Numbered from the stretch's first letter, positions 25,471-34,270 are shown. The stretch is DNA of 64,000 nucleotides from Actinoplanes couchii (GCF_016862075.1 NZ_BOMG01000007.1:1-64000), one strand, 5' to 3'. Program-made: numbers and translations. The notes: generated by a model not told the origin, from the letters alone.

Positions 25471-26784
25471 TCATCCGGCGACGTTGAACCCGGTGTTCTT
25501 CATGTCGTCGACGGTGGTCTTCTGCATGGTCGCCAGGGACTCGGTGAAGGCGGCGGCCTTCTTCGCCTCGGCGGCCTTGGCGAAGGCGTCGTTGAACGCG
25601 CTGTAGGCGACGTTCACGTTCGGGCCGTAGGTGAACGGCGACAGCTGCTTGGAGGCCTCACCGGCGATGGTGTAGTAGTCGGCCTGGTCGGCGAAGAACG
25701 CCGGCGGCTCGGTCAGGACGCTGGTGGCGTCGTTCGCGGCCGGGTAGATGAACGCCGTGTCGGCGAGCAGCTTCAGGGCCTCCGGGTCACTGTTCAGCCA
25801 GGTGATGAACTGGGTGGCCTGCTTCTTGTGCTTCGACTGGGTGGTCACGCTGGTGGCCGAACCGCCCCAGGCGCCGGTCTTCGGGGCCGCGGCGTCCCAC
25901 TGCGGCATCGGGGCGGCCTTCCACTTGCCCTTGGTGTCCTTGGCGCTGCCGTCGAGCACACCCGGCGCCCAGACCGCGCTGACCCAGCCGACCTGGGTGC
26001 CGTCGTTGAGGGCCGCGTTCCACTCCGGGGTGTACATCGGCTTGTTGTCCATGACGCCCTTCTCCACCAGGCCACCCCAGTACGAGGCGACCTTCTGGGT
26101 GGCGGCGTCGTTGATGTTGACGGTCCAGGAGTCGCCGTTCACACCCCACCAGGAGGCGCCGGCCTGCTGTGCGAGACCGGTGAACAGGCCCGCATCGTTG
26201 GCCGAGAAGGTGCCCAGGTACTGCTTGGCGTCCGCCTTGTGGATCTTCTCGGCGGCGGCGGCGTAGTCGTCCCAGGTCTTCGGGGCCGCGAGGCCGTTCT
26301 TCTCGAAGACGTCGGAGCGGTAGAAGAACATCAGCGGGCCGGAGTCCTGCGGGACGCCGTAGGCCGCGTCCGAGCCGAGCGAGACACCGCTCCAGGCGCC
26401 GGCCGGGAACTTGTCCTTGAGCGAGCCGACCTCGGCGGAGATGTCGGCGAGCGCGTCGGCGGAGACCAGGGTGGGGACCTTCTGGTACTCGGCCTGCATG
26501 ATGTCCGGCGCGCCGGAACCCGCCTTGACCGCGGTCAGCAGCTTGGTGACCGCGGGGTCACCGCCGTCCTGCTTGTTGACCGTGACCTGGATGTTCGGGT
26601 TCTTCGCGTTCCACGCCGCGACGACCTTGTCCATGTTCGGAGTCCAGGTCCAGTAGGTCAGCGAGACCTTCTCGTTCGGGTCGACGGCACCTTCCTCCGA
26701 GGAGTCGGAGCTGCTGCACGCGGTAACGGTGAACAAAGCCGCTGCGGTGACTGCCGCCATCAGCGGTGCGAATTTTTTCTTCAT
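25471..26784 (-). CDS. extracellular oligosaccharide-binding lipoprotein, GanS/MalE-like
   Basis: 437 residues from ATG 26784 (perfect AAGGAGG site). Lipoprotein signal with FTVTACSSS. Type II binding fold: LTYWTWTPNMDKVVAAWNAKNPNIQVTV opening and GYP/QDSGPLMFFYRSDVFEKNG domain crossing. First gene of the galactan operon and divergent from the GH35 gene. It most likely captures galacto-oligosaccharides released by the two GH53 enzymes. Ligand assigned by context only. Confidence 0.92.
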   Translation of the reverse strand: MKKKFAPLMAAVTAAALFTVTACSSSDSSEEGAVDPNEKVSLTYWTWTPNMDKVVAAWNAKNPNIQVTVNKQDGGDPAVTKLLTAVKAGSGAPDIMQAEYQKVPTLVSADALADISAEVGSLKDKFPAGAWSGVSLGSDAAYGVPQDSGPLMFFYRSDVFEKNGLAAPKTWDDYAAAAEKIHKADAKQYLGTFSANDAGLFTGLAQQAGASWWGVNGDSWTVNINDAATQKVASYWGGLVEKGVMDNKPMYTPEWNAALNDGTQVGWVSAVWAPGVLDGSAKDTKGKWKAAPMPQWDAAAPKTGAWGGSATSVTTQSKHKKQATQFITWLNSDPEALKLLADTAFIYPAANDATSVLTEPPAFFADQADYYTIAGEASKQLSPFTYGPNVNVAYSAFNDAFAKAAEAKKAAAFTESLATMQKTTVDDMKNTGFNVAG

Positions 26785-26866
26785 CGATCCTCCTTGGTCG
26801 GCTTGGCCGGAAAGCGGGAAGCCGGAGACGGATGCTGCGCCGGAAGCGTGTCGCTCAGCACAACCC

Positions 26867-26882
26867 CTGTGACCGGTTACAG
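26867..26882. promoter_or_regulatory. operator CTGTGACCGGTTACAG, proximal to the binding-protein gene
   Basis: 16-bp near-perfect palindrome with central CCGG, typical of LacI-family sites. It recurs exactly 90 bp away at 26957. It lies upstream of the minus-strand operon. Confidence 0.85.
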
Positions 26883-26956
26883 TGCTGGTGTTACGGCGAT
26901 GTGTCAAGCCCTTGCGTCCAACCCGTTACGCCTGTGTATCGTGCGAGGCGACCGGC

Positions 26957-26972
26957 CTGTGACCGGTTACAG
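26957..26972. promoter_or_regulatory. operator CTGTGACCGGTTACAG, proximal to the GH35 gene
   Basis: Identical to the 26867 site, 24 bp before the GH35 start. The pair controls both directions of the divergent promoter; a third half-match (CCCGTTACG) lies between at about 26921. Confidence 0.85.
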
Positions 26973-26995
26973 CCAAACCAGCAAGGAGTGATCCC

Positions 26996-29329
26996 ATGTC
27001 GTGGCCTGAGCCGCTTTTTGTTCGCCACCAAGCCTGGGCGACTCCGCTGCAGCAGCCACGGATGAGCAACACCGAGGACGCGATTCCCGGCCTGTCGCTC
27101 ACCAGTCGCTACCTGACCCGCGACGGCGTTCCGGTCATCCCGGTCTCCGGCGAGTTGCACTACAGCCGGGTTCCCCGCGCGCGCTGGGCGGAGCGACTGC
27201 GCCAGATGAAGGCCGGCGGTGTCACCGTGGTGGCCACCTACCTGTTCTGGCTGCACCACCAGCCGGCCGCCGGCGAGCCCGCGCGCTTCGACGGCAACCT
27301 CGACGTCGCCGCGTTTGTCGACCTCGCCGTGGAGACCGGCCTCGACGTGGTCCTGCGCGTCGGCCCCTGGTGCCACGGCGAGGCCCGCAACGGCGGCTTC
27401 CCCGACTGGGTCCAGCAGGCCCCGGTGCGGCACCGCACCGACGACCCCGACTACCTCGCCCTGGTCACCGGCTGGTTCACCGCCGTCGGCGCGGCCGTCG
27501 CGCCGTCGATCCACAAGGTCATCGGCCTCCAGCTCGAGAACGAGCTGTACGACCAGCCGCAGCACCTGGTCACCCTCAAGCGCCTGGCCCGCGAGGCCGG
27601 ACTGTCCGCGCCGCTCTGGACCGCCACCGCGTGGGGCGGCGCCGACCTGCCCGAGGAGGAGGTCCTGCCCCTCTACGGCGGGTACGGCGACGGCTTCTGG
27701 GTCGACGCCGACGCCCCTTGGGATCCGACATTCCGGGACCACTACTTCTTCTCCCACATCTGGGATGATGCGGGCATCGGCGCCGACGTGCGGCGTGCTC
27801 AGGCGATCGAGGCCGCATCGGGTGGACCGCGCACCCCGTCGGACCTGTTCCCGGCCGCCACCTGCGAGCTCGGCGGGGGCATGGCCACCGCGTACCACCG
27901 CCGCCCGCGCCCGGAGGCCCTGGACGTGGCCACCATCGCCCACTGCAAGATCGGCAACGGGTCGGCGTGGCAGGGCTACTACATGTACGCCGGCGGCACC
28001 AACCCCGGCCGTGACCTGCAGGAATCCCACGCCACCGGCTACCCCAACGACATCACCCCGCTGGGGTACGACTTCCACGCCCCGATCGGTGAGGCGGGCA
28101 CCCTCGCGGCCAGCCACGCGCACCTGCGCCGCCAGCACGCGTTCCTGTCCGCGTTCGGTCACACCCTGGCCGAGATGCCGTCCAGCCTGCCGGCGATCCG
28201 CCCCACCGGGGTCGAGGACTCGTCGACACTCCGTTTCGCGCTGCGCAGCGACGGCACCAGCGGTTTCCTGTTCCTGGCCTGGCACCAGCCGCACTTCCCG
28301 CTCCCGGTCTACACCGGCGCCCGGTTCCGGGTGGCCCTGGCCGATTCCGAGATCGAGTTCCCGGCGCAGCCGGTCGACGTGCAGCCCGGGACGCTGGCCC
28401 GCTGGCCGCTCCACCTCACCCTCGGCGGCGTCACCGTCCGGTACGCCACCGCCTCGGCCCTGACCGTCCTGCCCGGCGAATCCGGCCTTCCGGGCGAAAC
28501 CGGCGGCGTACCCACCCTGGTCCTGATCGCCGAGCCCGGCATCCCCGCCGAGATCGCCGTGTCCGAAACCGTTCACACGGTGGAGCCCGGTTTCGCGCCG
28601 CTGTCCCTGGGCGGCCTGGACGTCCTGGTCCTCCCGTCGTCGTCGGCCGCCGAGGTCTGGGTGACCGAGGACGGCAACCGCCGCCTCTTCCTCAGCGAGG
28701 ACGAGCTGCAGTGGGACGCCGGCGGCACGGTCACGGTGAAGGCTTCAAAGCCCGCTGACGTACGCGTTTACACCCCCGCGTCCCGAACCTTCACCACGGT
28801 GACCGCCGCTTCCACCCCGGTCACCGCTTCCACCGCGGCTTCCTCCATCGCCGAGGGGCCGGCCGTCTCGTCCTTCGTCGAGCCGGTCACGGTCGAGGAA
28901 CTGCGCCCCGCCGCGGCCACGGTCCCGGTCAGTTACGGCAAGCACGAGGGCCGCCCGTCCGCCCCGTCCCCCGAGGTCTTCGCCGAGCTGGCCGCGGTCC
29001 ACCGCCTGACCCTGCCCGCATCGGCCGCCGACCGCTCCGCCGACCCGCTGCTGCGCATCCGCTGGGCCGGCGACATCGGCGAACTGAGGATCGACGACAC
29101 CCCGGTGACCGACCGTTACTGGGACGGCGCGGTCTGGACGGTGAACCTGACCGACATCGGCTGGACCCCGGAATCCGACCTGACCCTGCACCTGCTCCCG
29201 CTGGCCGCGGGTTCCCCGGTCTCGGTCCCCGCCGAGGTCCGCAACCGCCTGACCGAGGCGGAGACCCAGCTGCTGTCCATCGACACGGTCGAGGTGGTGA
29301 CCCGCACCACCACGACCTTCACCCCGTAA
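26996..29329 (+). CDS. GH35 beta-galactosidase
   Basis: 777 residues with no signal peptide, so probably cytoplasmic. GH35 blocks: VIPVSGELHYSRVPRARW near residue 45, VVATYLFWLHHQP, LRVGPWCHGEARNGGFPDW, and IGLQLENELY with catalytic acid Glu183. Nucleophile region AATCELGGGM lies near 300. The C-terminal half has beta-sandwich jelly rolls ending at VEVVTRTTTTFTP, and a Thr/Ala/Ser-rich linker near residues 600-625. It would release galactose from imported galacto-oligosaccharides. Start ATG 26996 follows AAGGAGTG. Confidence 0.94.
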   Translation: MSWPEPLFVRHQAWATPLQQPRMSNTEDAIPGLSLTSRYLTRDGVPVIPVSGELHYSRVPRARWAERLRQMKAGGVTVVATYLFWLHHQPAAGEPARFDGNLDVAAFVDLAVETGLDVVLRVGPWCHGEARNGGFPDWVQQAPVRHRTDDPDYLALVTGWFTAVGAAVAPSIHKVIGLQLENELYDQPQHLVTLKRLAREAGLSAPLWTATAWGGADLPEEEVLPLYGGYGDGFWVDADAPWDPTFRDHYFFSHIWDDAGIGADVRRAQAIEAASGGPRTPSDLFPAATCELGGGMATAYHRRPRPEALDVATIAHCKIGNGSAWQGYYMYAGGTNPGRDLQESHATGYPNDITPLGYDFHAPIGEAGTLAASHAHLRRQHAFLSAFGHTLAEMPSSLPAIRPTGVEDSSTLRFALRSDGTSGFLFLAWHQPHFPLPVYTGARFRVALADSEIEFPAQPVDVQPGTLARWPLHLTLGGVTVRYATASALTVLPGESGLPGETGGVPTLVLIAEPGIPAEIAVSETVHTVEPGFAPLSLGGLDVLVLPSSSAAEVWVTEDGNRRLFLSEDELQWDAGGTVTVKASKPADVRVYTPASRTFTTVTAASTPVTASTAASSIAEGPAVSSFVEPVTVEELRPAAATVPVSYGKHEGRPSAPSPEVFAELAAVHRLTLPASAADRSADPLLRIRWAGDIGELRIDDTPVTDRYWDGAVWTVNLTDIGWTPESDLTLHLLPLAAGSPVSVPAEVRNRLTEAETQLLSIDTVEVVTRTTTTFTP

Positions 29330-29344
29330 CACCACACGGGGCCG

Positions 29345-29379
29345 GGGGAGCGCGATTCACCGCCAGGGTCGCGCTCCCC
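29345..29379 (+). terminator. terminator-like hairpin after GH35 gene
   Basis: Eleven-bp arms GGGGAGCGCGA and TCGCGCTCCCC with a 13-base loop, between two convergent genes; usable for both. Confidence 0.82.
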
Positions 29380-29392
29380 TCCGACTTTCCCG

Positions 29393-29914
29393 CTAGCCGT
29401 CGAGGGCGCGCCGGAGGTCCTTCATCAGCAGTAGCAGGTGCATCGGGTCGGTGGGGCTCGTCTCGAACTTCGCCAGTCGCAGGTAGAAGTCGCGGGCGAC
29501 CTCGGTCTCACAGTGGATGAGCACCGCCCGTACCCCGATGACCTCGGCGGCCGCTGCGGTCCGGCGCAGCGCGTCGACCACCAGCGCCCGACCGAGCCCG
29601 CAGCCCTGGCCGCTCCGGTCGACGCCGAGCCGGGTCAGGATGACGACCGGTTGGTGGTAGCGGCCGGCACCCTGTCTGAGCCGTGGCGAGGCGTCCGCCG
29701 GTGCGACGCTTCCGGCGGCCAGCGAGTAGTACCCGGCCACCCGCTGGTCCGGATGACCGGCGTTGCTGACGACGTACACCCTCGACAGCCCCGCCCGGTG
29801 CGCCTGCAGGGCGTGTTCGGCGAGCCAGACGGACTGAGCGGTGGATCCGCAGTCGAAACCGGCCGTGACGTGCGCCGCGGTCAGCGGCTCGACCGGTGAG
29901 AACCGGAGACTCAC
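29393..29914 (-). CDS. GNAT acetyltransferase toxin, TacT-like
   Basis: 173 residues from GTG 29914, overlapping the antitoxin stop (GTGA). GNAT core: RVAGYYSLAAGSVAP, VVILTRLGVDRSGQGCGLGRALV (acetyl-CoA loop Q/R-x-x-G-x-G/A) and AVLIHCETEVARDFYLRLAKFETSP. This is the layout of TacT/AtaT-type toxins, which acetylate aminoacyl-tRNA and stop translation. The DUF1778 partner directly upstream makes the assignment firm. It lies between two transport loci and has no other mobile features. Confidence 0.9.
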   Translation of the reverse strand: MSLRFSPVEPLTAAHVTAGFDCGSTAQSVWLAEHALQAHRAGLSRVYVVSNAGHPDQRVAGYYSLAAGSVAPADASPRLRQGAGRYHQPVVILTRLGVDRSGQGCGLGRALVVDALRRTAAAAEVIGVRAVLIHCETEVARDFYLRLAKFETSPTDPMHLLLLMKDLRRALDG

Positions 29915-30201
29915 TGCCCTTCCGCATCCGGCCGGGCATCCAGGATCGTCGGCCGGGACATCAGCTCCCGCAACCCGGTGACATCCTGTTCCGGTCGCTG
30001 GAGGGCCTCGTCGAACACCTGCCAGGCCTCTTCGTCCAGCAGGAACACCCGCCGGTCGGCCAGCACGTCGGCCGCCGCGTCGGTCGCCGCTTTGAGAACG
30101 AACGTCGACACACTCGCGCCCGATGCCCGGCTGGCCGCCTCCAGAAGTGCCTTCTGCTCCGTGTCCAACCGTAGGTGCAGTCGTTCCGCCTTGGCCTCCA
30201 T
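29911..30201 (-). CDS. DUF1778 antitoxin, TacA-like
   Basis: 96 residues. The N-terminal ribbon-helix-helix segment AERLHLRLDTEQKALLEAASRASGASVSTFVLKAA matches DUF1778 antitoxins. The C-terminal part LDEEAWQVFDEALQRP would wrap the toxin. ATG 30201 chosen since the RHH begins there. Upstream bases GTACGCACAATGTACG form a small palindrome (30213-30229 region) that may be the autoregulatory operator. Confidence 0.9.
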   Translation of the reverse strand: MEAKAERLHLRLDTEQKALLEAASRASGASVSTFVLKAATDAAADVLADRRVFLLDEEAWQVFDEALQRPEQDVTGLRELMSRPTILDARPDAEGQ

Positions 30202-30380
30202 GTTGCGATCGTACGCACAATGTACGCCAGTCGGCACGTCGCTCCGCCGCTCGGCGCACGCAATGATCGTCATGACTTTCATGTTGTACCGGCGGATGTG
30301 CCGCAAAGCAGACAGTCTGTCCGGCGCGCCGGAGTCGAAGGGCTCGGTAACGAAAGCGTCATGGGGTGGCGGTGGGATCG

Positions 30381-30408
30381 TTACAGGGAGGTGGGCGCAT
30401 AGTACTGT
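30381..30408 (+). promoter_or_regulatory. leaderless promoter of the TRAP-TAXI operon
   Basis: TTACAG (30381-30386) and TACTGT (30403-30408) are 16 bp apart, and the ATG follows 7 bases later, so transcription should start at or next to the start codon. No ribosome binding site precedes the ATG. Confidence 0.6.
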
Positions 30409-30415
30409 CCGTTTC

Positions 30416-32488
30416 ATGGGTGATGATCGATCTTCTGCCGCCGGGGAGGCGGAGGTGGAGGCCGCGTCGCCCGCTGTGCACTACGACGACGAGGAGCGGC
30501 CCGCGCGGGTGCTCGGCGGGCGGGTCGGCGCCGCCGTCTCGGTCGTCGCGTTCGCGGTTGCGGTGCTCGTGTTGTGGCAGGTCTTCCGGCCGCTGGCCCA
30601 GGGCAGCCAGTTCTACCTGATCATCTTCCTGGCCGGGACACTGCCGCTGTGCTTCCTGGCGTACCGATCAGGCTGGGGTAAGGGGCGTGAATCGCCGACC
30701 GGGACCGACTGGCTTCTCGCCGTCGCCGCGCTCGCCGTCTGCCTCTATCCGGTGGCCGGCGGATACAACGCCTTCCTGGACCGGCAGGGTCTGCTGGAAC
30801 CCGTCGACGTCGCCTTCGGCGCCGTTCTCCTGATCCTCGTGGTCGAGGCCTGCCGCCGCACCACCGGCTGGGCGCTGCCCGCGGTCTGCCTGCTCTTTCT
30901 CGGGTACGGCTACTACGGCGGCCTGTTACCGCAGACCTGGTCGGTGGCGCATGCCGGACTCGACTTCGGGCAGATCGTCGACGCGCTCTACAACTCCGGA
31001 AGCGGCTTCTACGGAACACCGCTCGACGTCGCCGCCACCTATATCGTGTTGTTCACCATCTATGGCGCGGTCCTCGATCTCTCCGGTGCCAGCCGATTCT
31101 TCGTCGACCTCTCGGTGGCCGCCTTCCGGAAATCGCGCAGTGCGGCCGGGCGCACCGCGGTGGCCGCCGGTTTCCTGCTCGGCACGGTTTCCGGATCGGG
31201 GACCGCGACCGCCGTCAGCGTCGGCGCGGTCACCTGGCCGATGCTGCGCCGGGCCGGTTACCCGCCGGAGCAGGCCGGTGGCATGCTGGCCGCCGCCGGG
31301 GTCGGGGCGATCCTGTCGCCGCCGACGCTGGGGGCCGCCGCGTTCATCGTCGCCGAGTACCTGAACGTCTCCTACCTGACCGTGCTCGGCTGGGCGATGA
31401 TCCCGACCGTCCTCTACTACCTGGGCATCCTGCTCGCGGTGGAGATCGACGTGCGGCGGTTCGGGGTGCGGGCGGTGGACGCGCCGGAGGCGAGCGCGGG
31501 GCGGCTGCTGCTCCGGTTCGGGTACCACTTCTCGTCACTGATCGTCATCGTGGTGCTGCTCGCCCTGGGGCAGAGCGCGACCCGGGCGGTGGTGTACGCG
31601 ACGATCCTCGCCGCCGCCCTGTCGTTCCTGGACCGCAGCGCGTGGCTGACCCCGCAGCGGGTCTTCGCGGCGCTGGCCGCCGGGGTGCGCGGGGTGCTGC
31701 CGGTGGTCGCGGTGTGCGCCGCCGCCGGGATCATCACCGCCACCACCACCAAGACCGGCCTGGGCGCACAACTCGCCTCGCTGCTGGTCAACGGTGCGAA
31801 AGCGGTCACCGACGAACCGCAGCTGGTGCTCGCGCTGACCGTGGTGCTGGCCGCGATCGCACTGGCCCTGCTCGGGCTGGCGATCCCGGTGACGGCCAGC
31901 TTCATCATCGGCTGGGTGATCATCGGGCCGGCCCTGCTCACACTCGGCGTCCCGGCGCCGGCCGCGGCCATGTTCGTCTTCTACTACTCGGTGCTGTCCG
32001 AGGTCACCCCGCCGACCGCGCTGGCCGCGGTGGGTGCGAGCGCGATCACCGGCGGCCGGGCGGTCCCCACCATGTGGCAGGCGCTGAAGTACGCGCTGCC
32101 CGCCTTCCTCGCCCCGATCGCCTTCGTGCTCACCGCCAACGGCGGGTTGCTGCTGGCCCGCGGGCCGTGGACCGGGGTGCTGTGGACGACCCTGGCGGCC
32201 GCGACGGCGGTGCTCGCTCTGGCGATCGCGACCGGCGGCTGGGTGATCGGGATCGGACCGGCCGGTGTGGTGAGCCGGGTGCTCGCCGGCCTCGCCGGGC
32301 TGCTGCTGCTCTACCTGGAGCCGGTGGCCGTGGTGGCCGGGATCGCGGTGCTGTCGGTGGCCGTACTCACCGCGGCTCTGCACCGGCCGCGACCCGGCGC
32401 GCGGCCGGAACCCGTCCCGGAACCGGGACCACAGACCCCCCTTGAAGTTCGCCCTTGCCGCACCACCCCTCCCGGAGGAGAAGCATGA
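30416..32488 (+). CDS. TRAP transporter fused permease, TAXI type
   Basis: 690 residues with about 16-18 helices. It joins the small (DctQ) and large (DctM) subunits, as TAXI-associated permeases do. Diagnostic stretches are GTPLDVAATYIVLFTIYGAVLDLSGASRFFVDL, GTVSGSGTATAVSVGAVTWPML and LSPPTLGAAAFIVAEYL. It drives uptake of an organic acid or similar solute with a Na+ or H+ gradient. The C-terminus adds a Pro/Glu-rich cytoplasmic tail. The stop overlaps the receptor start (ATGA). Confidence 0.92.
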   Translation: MGDDRSSAAGEAEVEAASPAVHYDDEERPARVLGGRVGAAVSVVAFAVAVLVLWQVFRPLAQGSQFYLIIFLAGTLPLCFLAYRSGWGKGRESPTGTDWLLAVAALAVCLYPVAGGYNAFLDRQGLLEPVDVAFGAVLLILVVEACRRTTGWALPAVCLLFLGYGYYGGLLPQTWSVAHAGLDFGQIVDALYNSGSGFYGTPLDVAATYIVLFTIYGAVLDLSGASRFFVDLSVAAFRKSRSAAGRTAVAAGFLLGTVSGSGTATAVSVGAVTWPMLRRAGYPPEQAGGMLAAAGVGAILSPPTLGAAAFIVAEYLNVSYLTVLGWAMIPTVLYYLGILLAVEIDVRRFGVRAVDAPEASAGRLLLRFGYHFSSLIVIVVLLALGQSATRAVVYATILAAALSFLDRSAWLTPQRVFAALAAGVRGVLPVVAVCAAAGIITATTTKTGLGAQLASLLVNGAKAVTDEPQLVLALTVVLAAIALALLGLAIPVTASFIIGWVIIGPALLTLGVPAPAAAMFVFYYSVLSEVTPPTALAAVGASAITGGRAVPTMWQALKYALPAFLAPIAFVLTANGGLLLARGPWTGVLWTTLAAATAVLALAIATGGWVIGIGPAGVVSRVLAGLAGLLLLYLEPVAVVAGIAVLSVAVLTAALHRPRPGARPEPVPEPGPQTPLEVRPCRTTPPGGEA

Positions 32489-33486
32489 GACGAATGACGA
32501 GAATCCTGCTCGTAACCGCACTGGCGACCGCAACAACGGCGTGCGGTGGACGGCAGGACACGGCGACCACCGACACCGGCGGCGCCGTCACCTGCGAGGT
32601 CGGCCAGGCCACCCGGATCGGCATCGCGACCGGCAACGCCACCGGCGTCTACTTCGCACTCGGCAACGCGTACGCCGAACAGGTCAACACCACGGGCAAG
32701 AACGTGCAGGCCACCGCCTCGGAGACCGGCGCGTCGGTGCAGAACGTCCAGCAGCTGGTGGCCGGCACCTACGGTGTCGCGTTCTCCCTGGCCGACACCG
32801 CCGCCGACGCGGTGAACGGCACCGGCAGCTTCACCGAGAAGCAGCCGGTGGCCGCCCTGGCCCGGATCCACAGCAACTACACGCAGGTGATCGTCCGCAA
32901 GGAGGCGGGGATCAAGGACGTCGCCGGGATGAAGGGCAAACGGGTCTCCACCGGCTCGCCGAAGTCCGGAACCGAGGTGATCGCGAACCGGTTGCTGACC
33001 GCGGCCGGCTTGAAACCGGACACCGACGTGCAAGCGCAGAAGCTGGACCTGACAAAAACCGTCGACGGGATGAAGGACGGCACCATCGACGCGCTGTTCT
33101 GGTCCGGCGGCCTGCCCACCCCCGGCATCACCGATCTGCTCACCACCGGCGCGGGCCAGGTCGAATTCCTGGACATCACCCCGCTCCTGCCCGCGATGCA
33201 GAAGATCAACGAGGTCTATCAGGAGGGTACGATCCCGGCCGCCACGTACCGGACCGCGGCCGACGTGAAGACCATCGTGGTACCGAACGTGCTCCTGGTC
33301 CGCGAAGACCTGGACGCGAACGTGGCATGCGTGCTGACCAGGGCGCTCTTCGACCGTAAGCCGCAACTGGAACAGGCGAACGCGGCCGCCGAGGAGATCA
33401 GCCTGGACACCGCCCGCAAGACCGCGCCGGTGCCGGTCCACCGGGGAGCCGCCAAGGCGCTGGACGACCTGGGCGCTCCGCAGTAG
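32485..33486 (+). CDS. TRAP transporter receptor lipoprotein, TAXI family
   Basis: 333 residues. Lipoprotein signal ending ATATTACGG. TAXI signatures: RIGIATGNATGVYFALGNAYA near the start, ASVQNVQQLVAGTYGVAF and VDALFWSGGLPTPGI. GGAGGAG site upstream of ATG 32485. The name TAXI denotes the immunogenic-protein-like receptor family; ligands include glutamate and dicarboxylates in characterised cases. Its 3' end carries a two-copy tandem duplication of the stop codon region. Confidence 0.92.
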   Translation: MRRMTRILLVTALATATTACGGRQDTATTDTGGAVTCEVGQATRIGIATGNATGVYFALGNAYAEQVNTTGKNVQATASETGASVQNVQQLVAGTYGVAFSLADTAADAVNGTGSFTEKQPVAALARIHSNYTQVIVRKEAGIKDVAGMKGKRVSTGSPKSGTEVIANRLLTAAGLKPDTDVQAQKLDLTKTVDGMKDGTIDALFWSGGLPTPGITDLLTTGAGQVEFLDITPLLPAMQKINEVYQEGTIPAATYRTAADVKTIVVPNVLLVREDLDANVACVLTRALFDRKPQLEQANAAAEEISLDTARKTAPVPVHRGAAKALDDLGAPQ

Positions 33487-33507
33487 AAAACGCTCCGCGG
33501 TAGAAAG
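33474..33507 (+). repeat. 17-bp duplication of the TAXI-receptor stop-codon region
   Basis: CGCTCCGCAGTAGAAAA (with the real TAG) is followed directly by CGCTCCGCGGTAGAAAG, differing at two positions. A third decayed piece (TTCGTTCCGC) follows. Confidence 0.85.
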
Positions 33508-33528
33508 TTCGTTCCGCCGTGCAACCCT

Positions 33529-33570
33529 CCCATCCTGTCGGCTCGTGATCACCCCGACCGACAGGATGGG
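33529..33570 (+). terminator. terminator-like hairpin after the TRAP operon
   Basis: Thirteen-bp perfect arms CCCATCCTGTCGG and CCGACAGGATGGG with a 16-base loop, 40 bp after the receptor stop. Confidence 0.85.
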
Positions 33571-33702
33571 GGCAACGGCATGAGCGAGCTTGCGAGTGAA
33601 TCATCTGGTGTCCCTGCCCCGGACCGCCCCCGAGCTGGCCGGCCTGGCCACTGACGCCCGCTTCCGCTGAGCACCGTTGATCACCGGCGTTAGGCTGTGG
33701 TG

Positions 33703-34125
33703 ATGGGACATCCACAGCCCTCTCTCAACACGCGGGTCACCGGGCGGCGCATCGTCGCGACCATCATCGACAGCATCGTGCTCGGTGTGCTGATCAACGT
33801 GCTCGGCGTCGACGTGCCGACCGGCGGCCGGGACCTGACCCAGCTCTCGTTCAACGGCAGCCTGACCGTCGCGGTCGTGGTGCTCGGCTACTACATCCTG
33901 CTCGAGGGGACGACCGGCCGCACCGTCGGCAAGTACGCCACCGGCATCCGGGTGGTCAGCCGGGAGGGCGGCTCCGCGGGCCTGGTGTCGGCCGTCGTCC
34001 GGACCGCGCTGCGGATCATCGACGGCCTCGCCGGTTACCTGGTCGGGCTGATCATCGTGGTCAACTCGGGCCAGCGCCGCCGCCTCGGTGACATGGCCGC
34101 GAAAACCCTCGTCGTCCGCGTCTGA
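33703..34125 (+). CDS. RDD-family membrane protein
   Basis: 140 residues. RDD domain: TGRRIVATIIDSIVLGVLI at the start (R...D motif), then two more helices with TTGRTVGKYATGIRVV, and a third near LAGYLVGLIIVVNSGQRRRLGDMAAKTLV. Three to four helices; the family function is poorly known (some members act in ion tolerance). ATG 33703 is six bases after TAGGCT, so it is probably leaderless; two GTG codons directly upstream are in frame but inside the promoter. Confidence 0.85.
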   Translation: MGHPQPSLNTRVTGRRIVATIIDSIVLGVLINVLGVDVPTGGRDLTQLSFNGSLTVAVVVLGYYILLEGTTGRTVGKYATGIRVVSREGGSAGLVSAVVRTALRIIDGLAGYLVGLIIVVNSGQRRRLGDMAAKTLVVRV

Positions 34126-34133
34126 TTAATCGG

Positions 34134-34163
34134 TTGCCGGGGCCTCCGGGCCGCGACTACTGT
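34134..34163 (+). promoter_or_regulatory. promoter of the leader-peptide/tRNA unit
   Basis: TTGCCG (34134-34139) and TACTGT (34158-34163) are separated by 18 bp. Transcription would start near 34170, giving about 30 bases of 5' leader before the short ORF. Confidence 0.55.
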
Positions 34164-34199
34164 CGATCTCAGCTCGAACGACCTCTGAGGAGAGCAATC

Positions 34200-34241
34200 A
34201 TGCGCTGTCTCTATTACGCCCCGGACCGGTGGTGTGGCTGA
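34200..34241 (+). CDS. short leader peptide MRCLYYAPDRWCG
   Basis: A 13-codon ORF with a strong ribosome site (GAGGAGAG at 34187-34194) five bases before the ATG. It encodes MRCLYYAPDRWCG, with two Cys, two adjacent Tyr and one Trp among 13 residues, all rare amino acids in this genome. A terminator hairpin starts 25 bases after its stop, and the genes beyond are a Tyr-type and a Cys-type tRNA. The arrangement copies amino-acid biosynthesis attenuators. That it is translated and regulatory is inference; a small secreted or modified peptide is a less likely alternative as no modifying enzyme is nearby. Confidence 0.55.
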   Translation: MRCLYYAPDRWCG

Positions 34242-34249
34242 GGCTGTTC

Positions 34250-34270
34250 GCAGCGTCTTCTTCACGCCGC
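34250..34270 (+). promoter_or_regulatory. possible competing hairpin in the leader RNA
   Basis: GCAGCGT (34250-34256) can pair with ACGCCGC (34264-34270) with one mismatch. It shares four bases with the 5' arm of the terminator, so the two structures are mutually exclusive at that edge. Confidence 0.35.

Noticed and set aside
29393..30300. Insertion sequence or prophage remnant around the toxin-antitoxin pair
   Set aside because: No transposase, integrase, inverted repeats or target duplication is visible.
33580..33654. 24-codon ORF beginning MSELASESSG
   Set aside because: No ribosome site, lies just after a terminator, and is probably an interspersed sequence seen near many actinobacterial starts; coding not supported.
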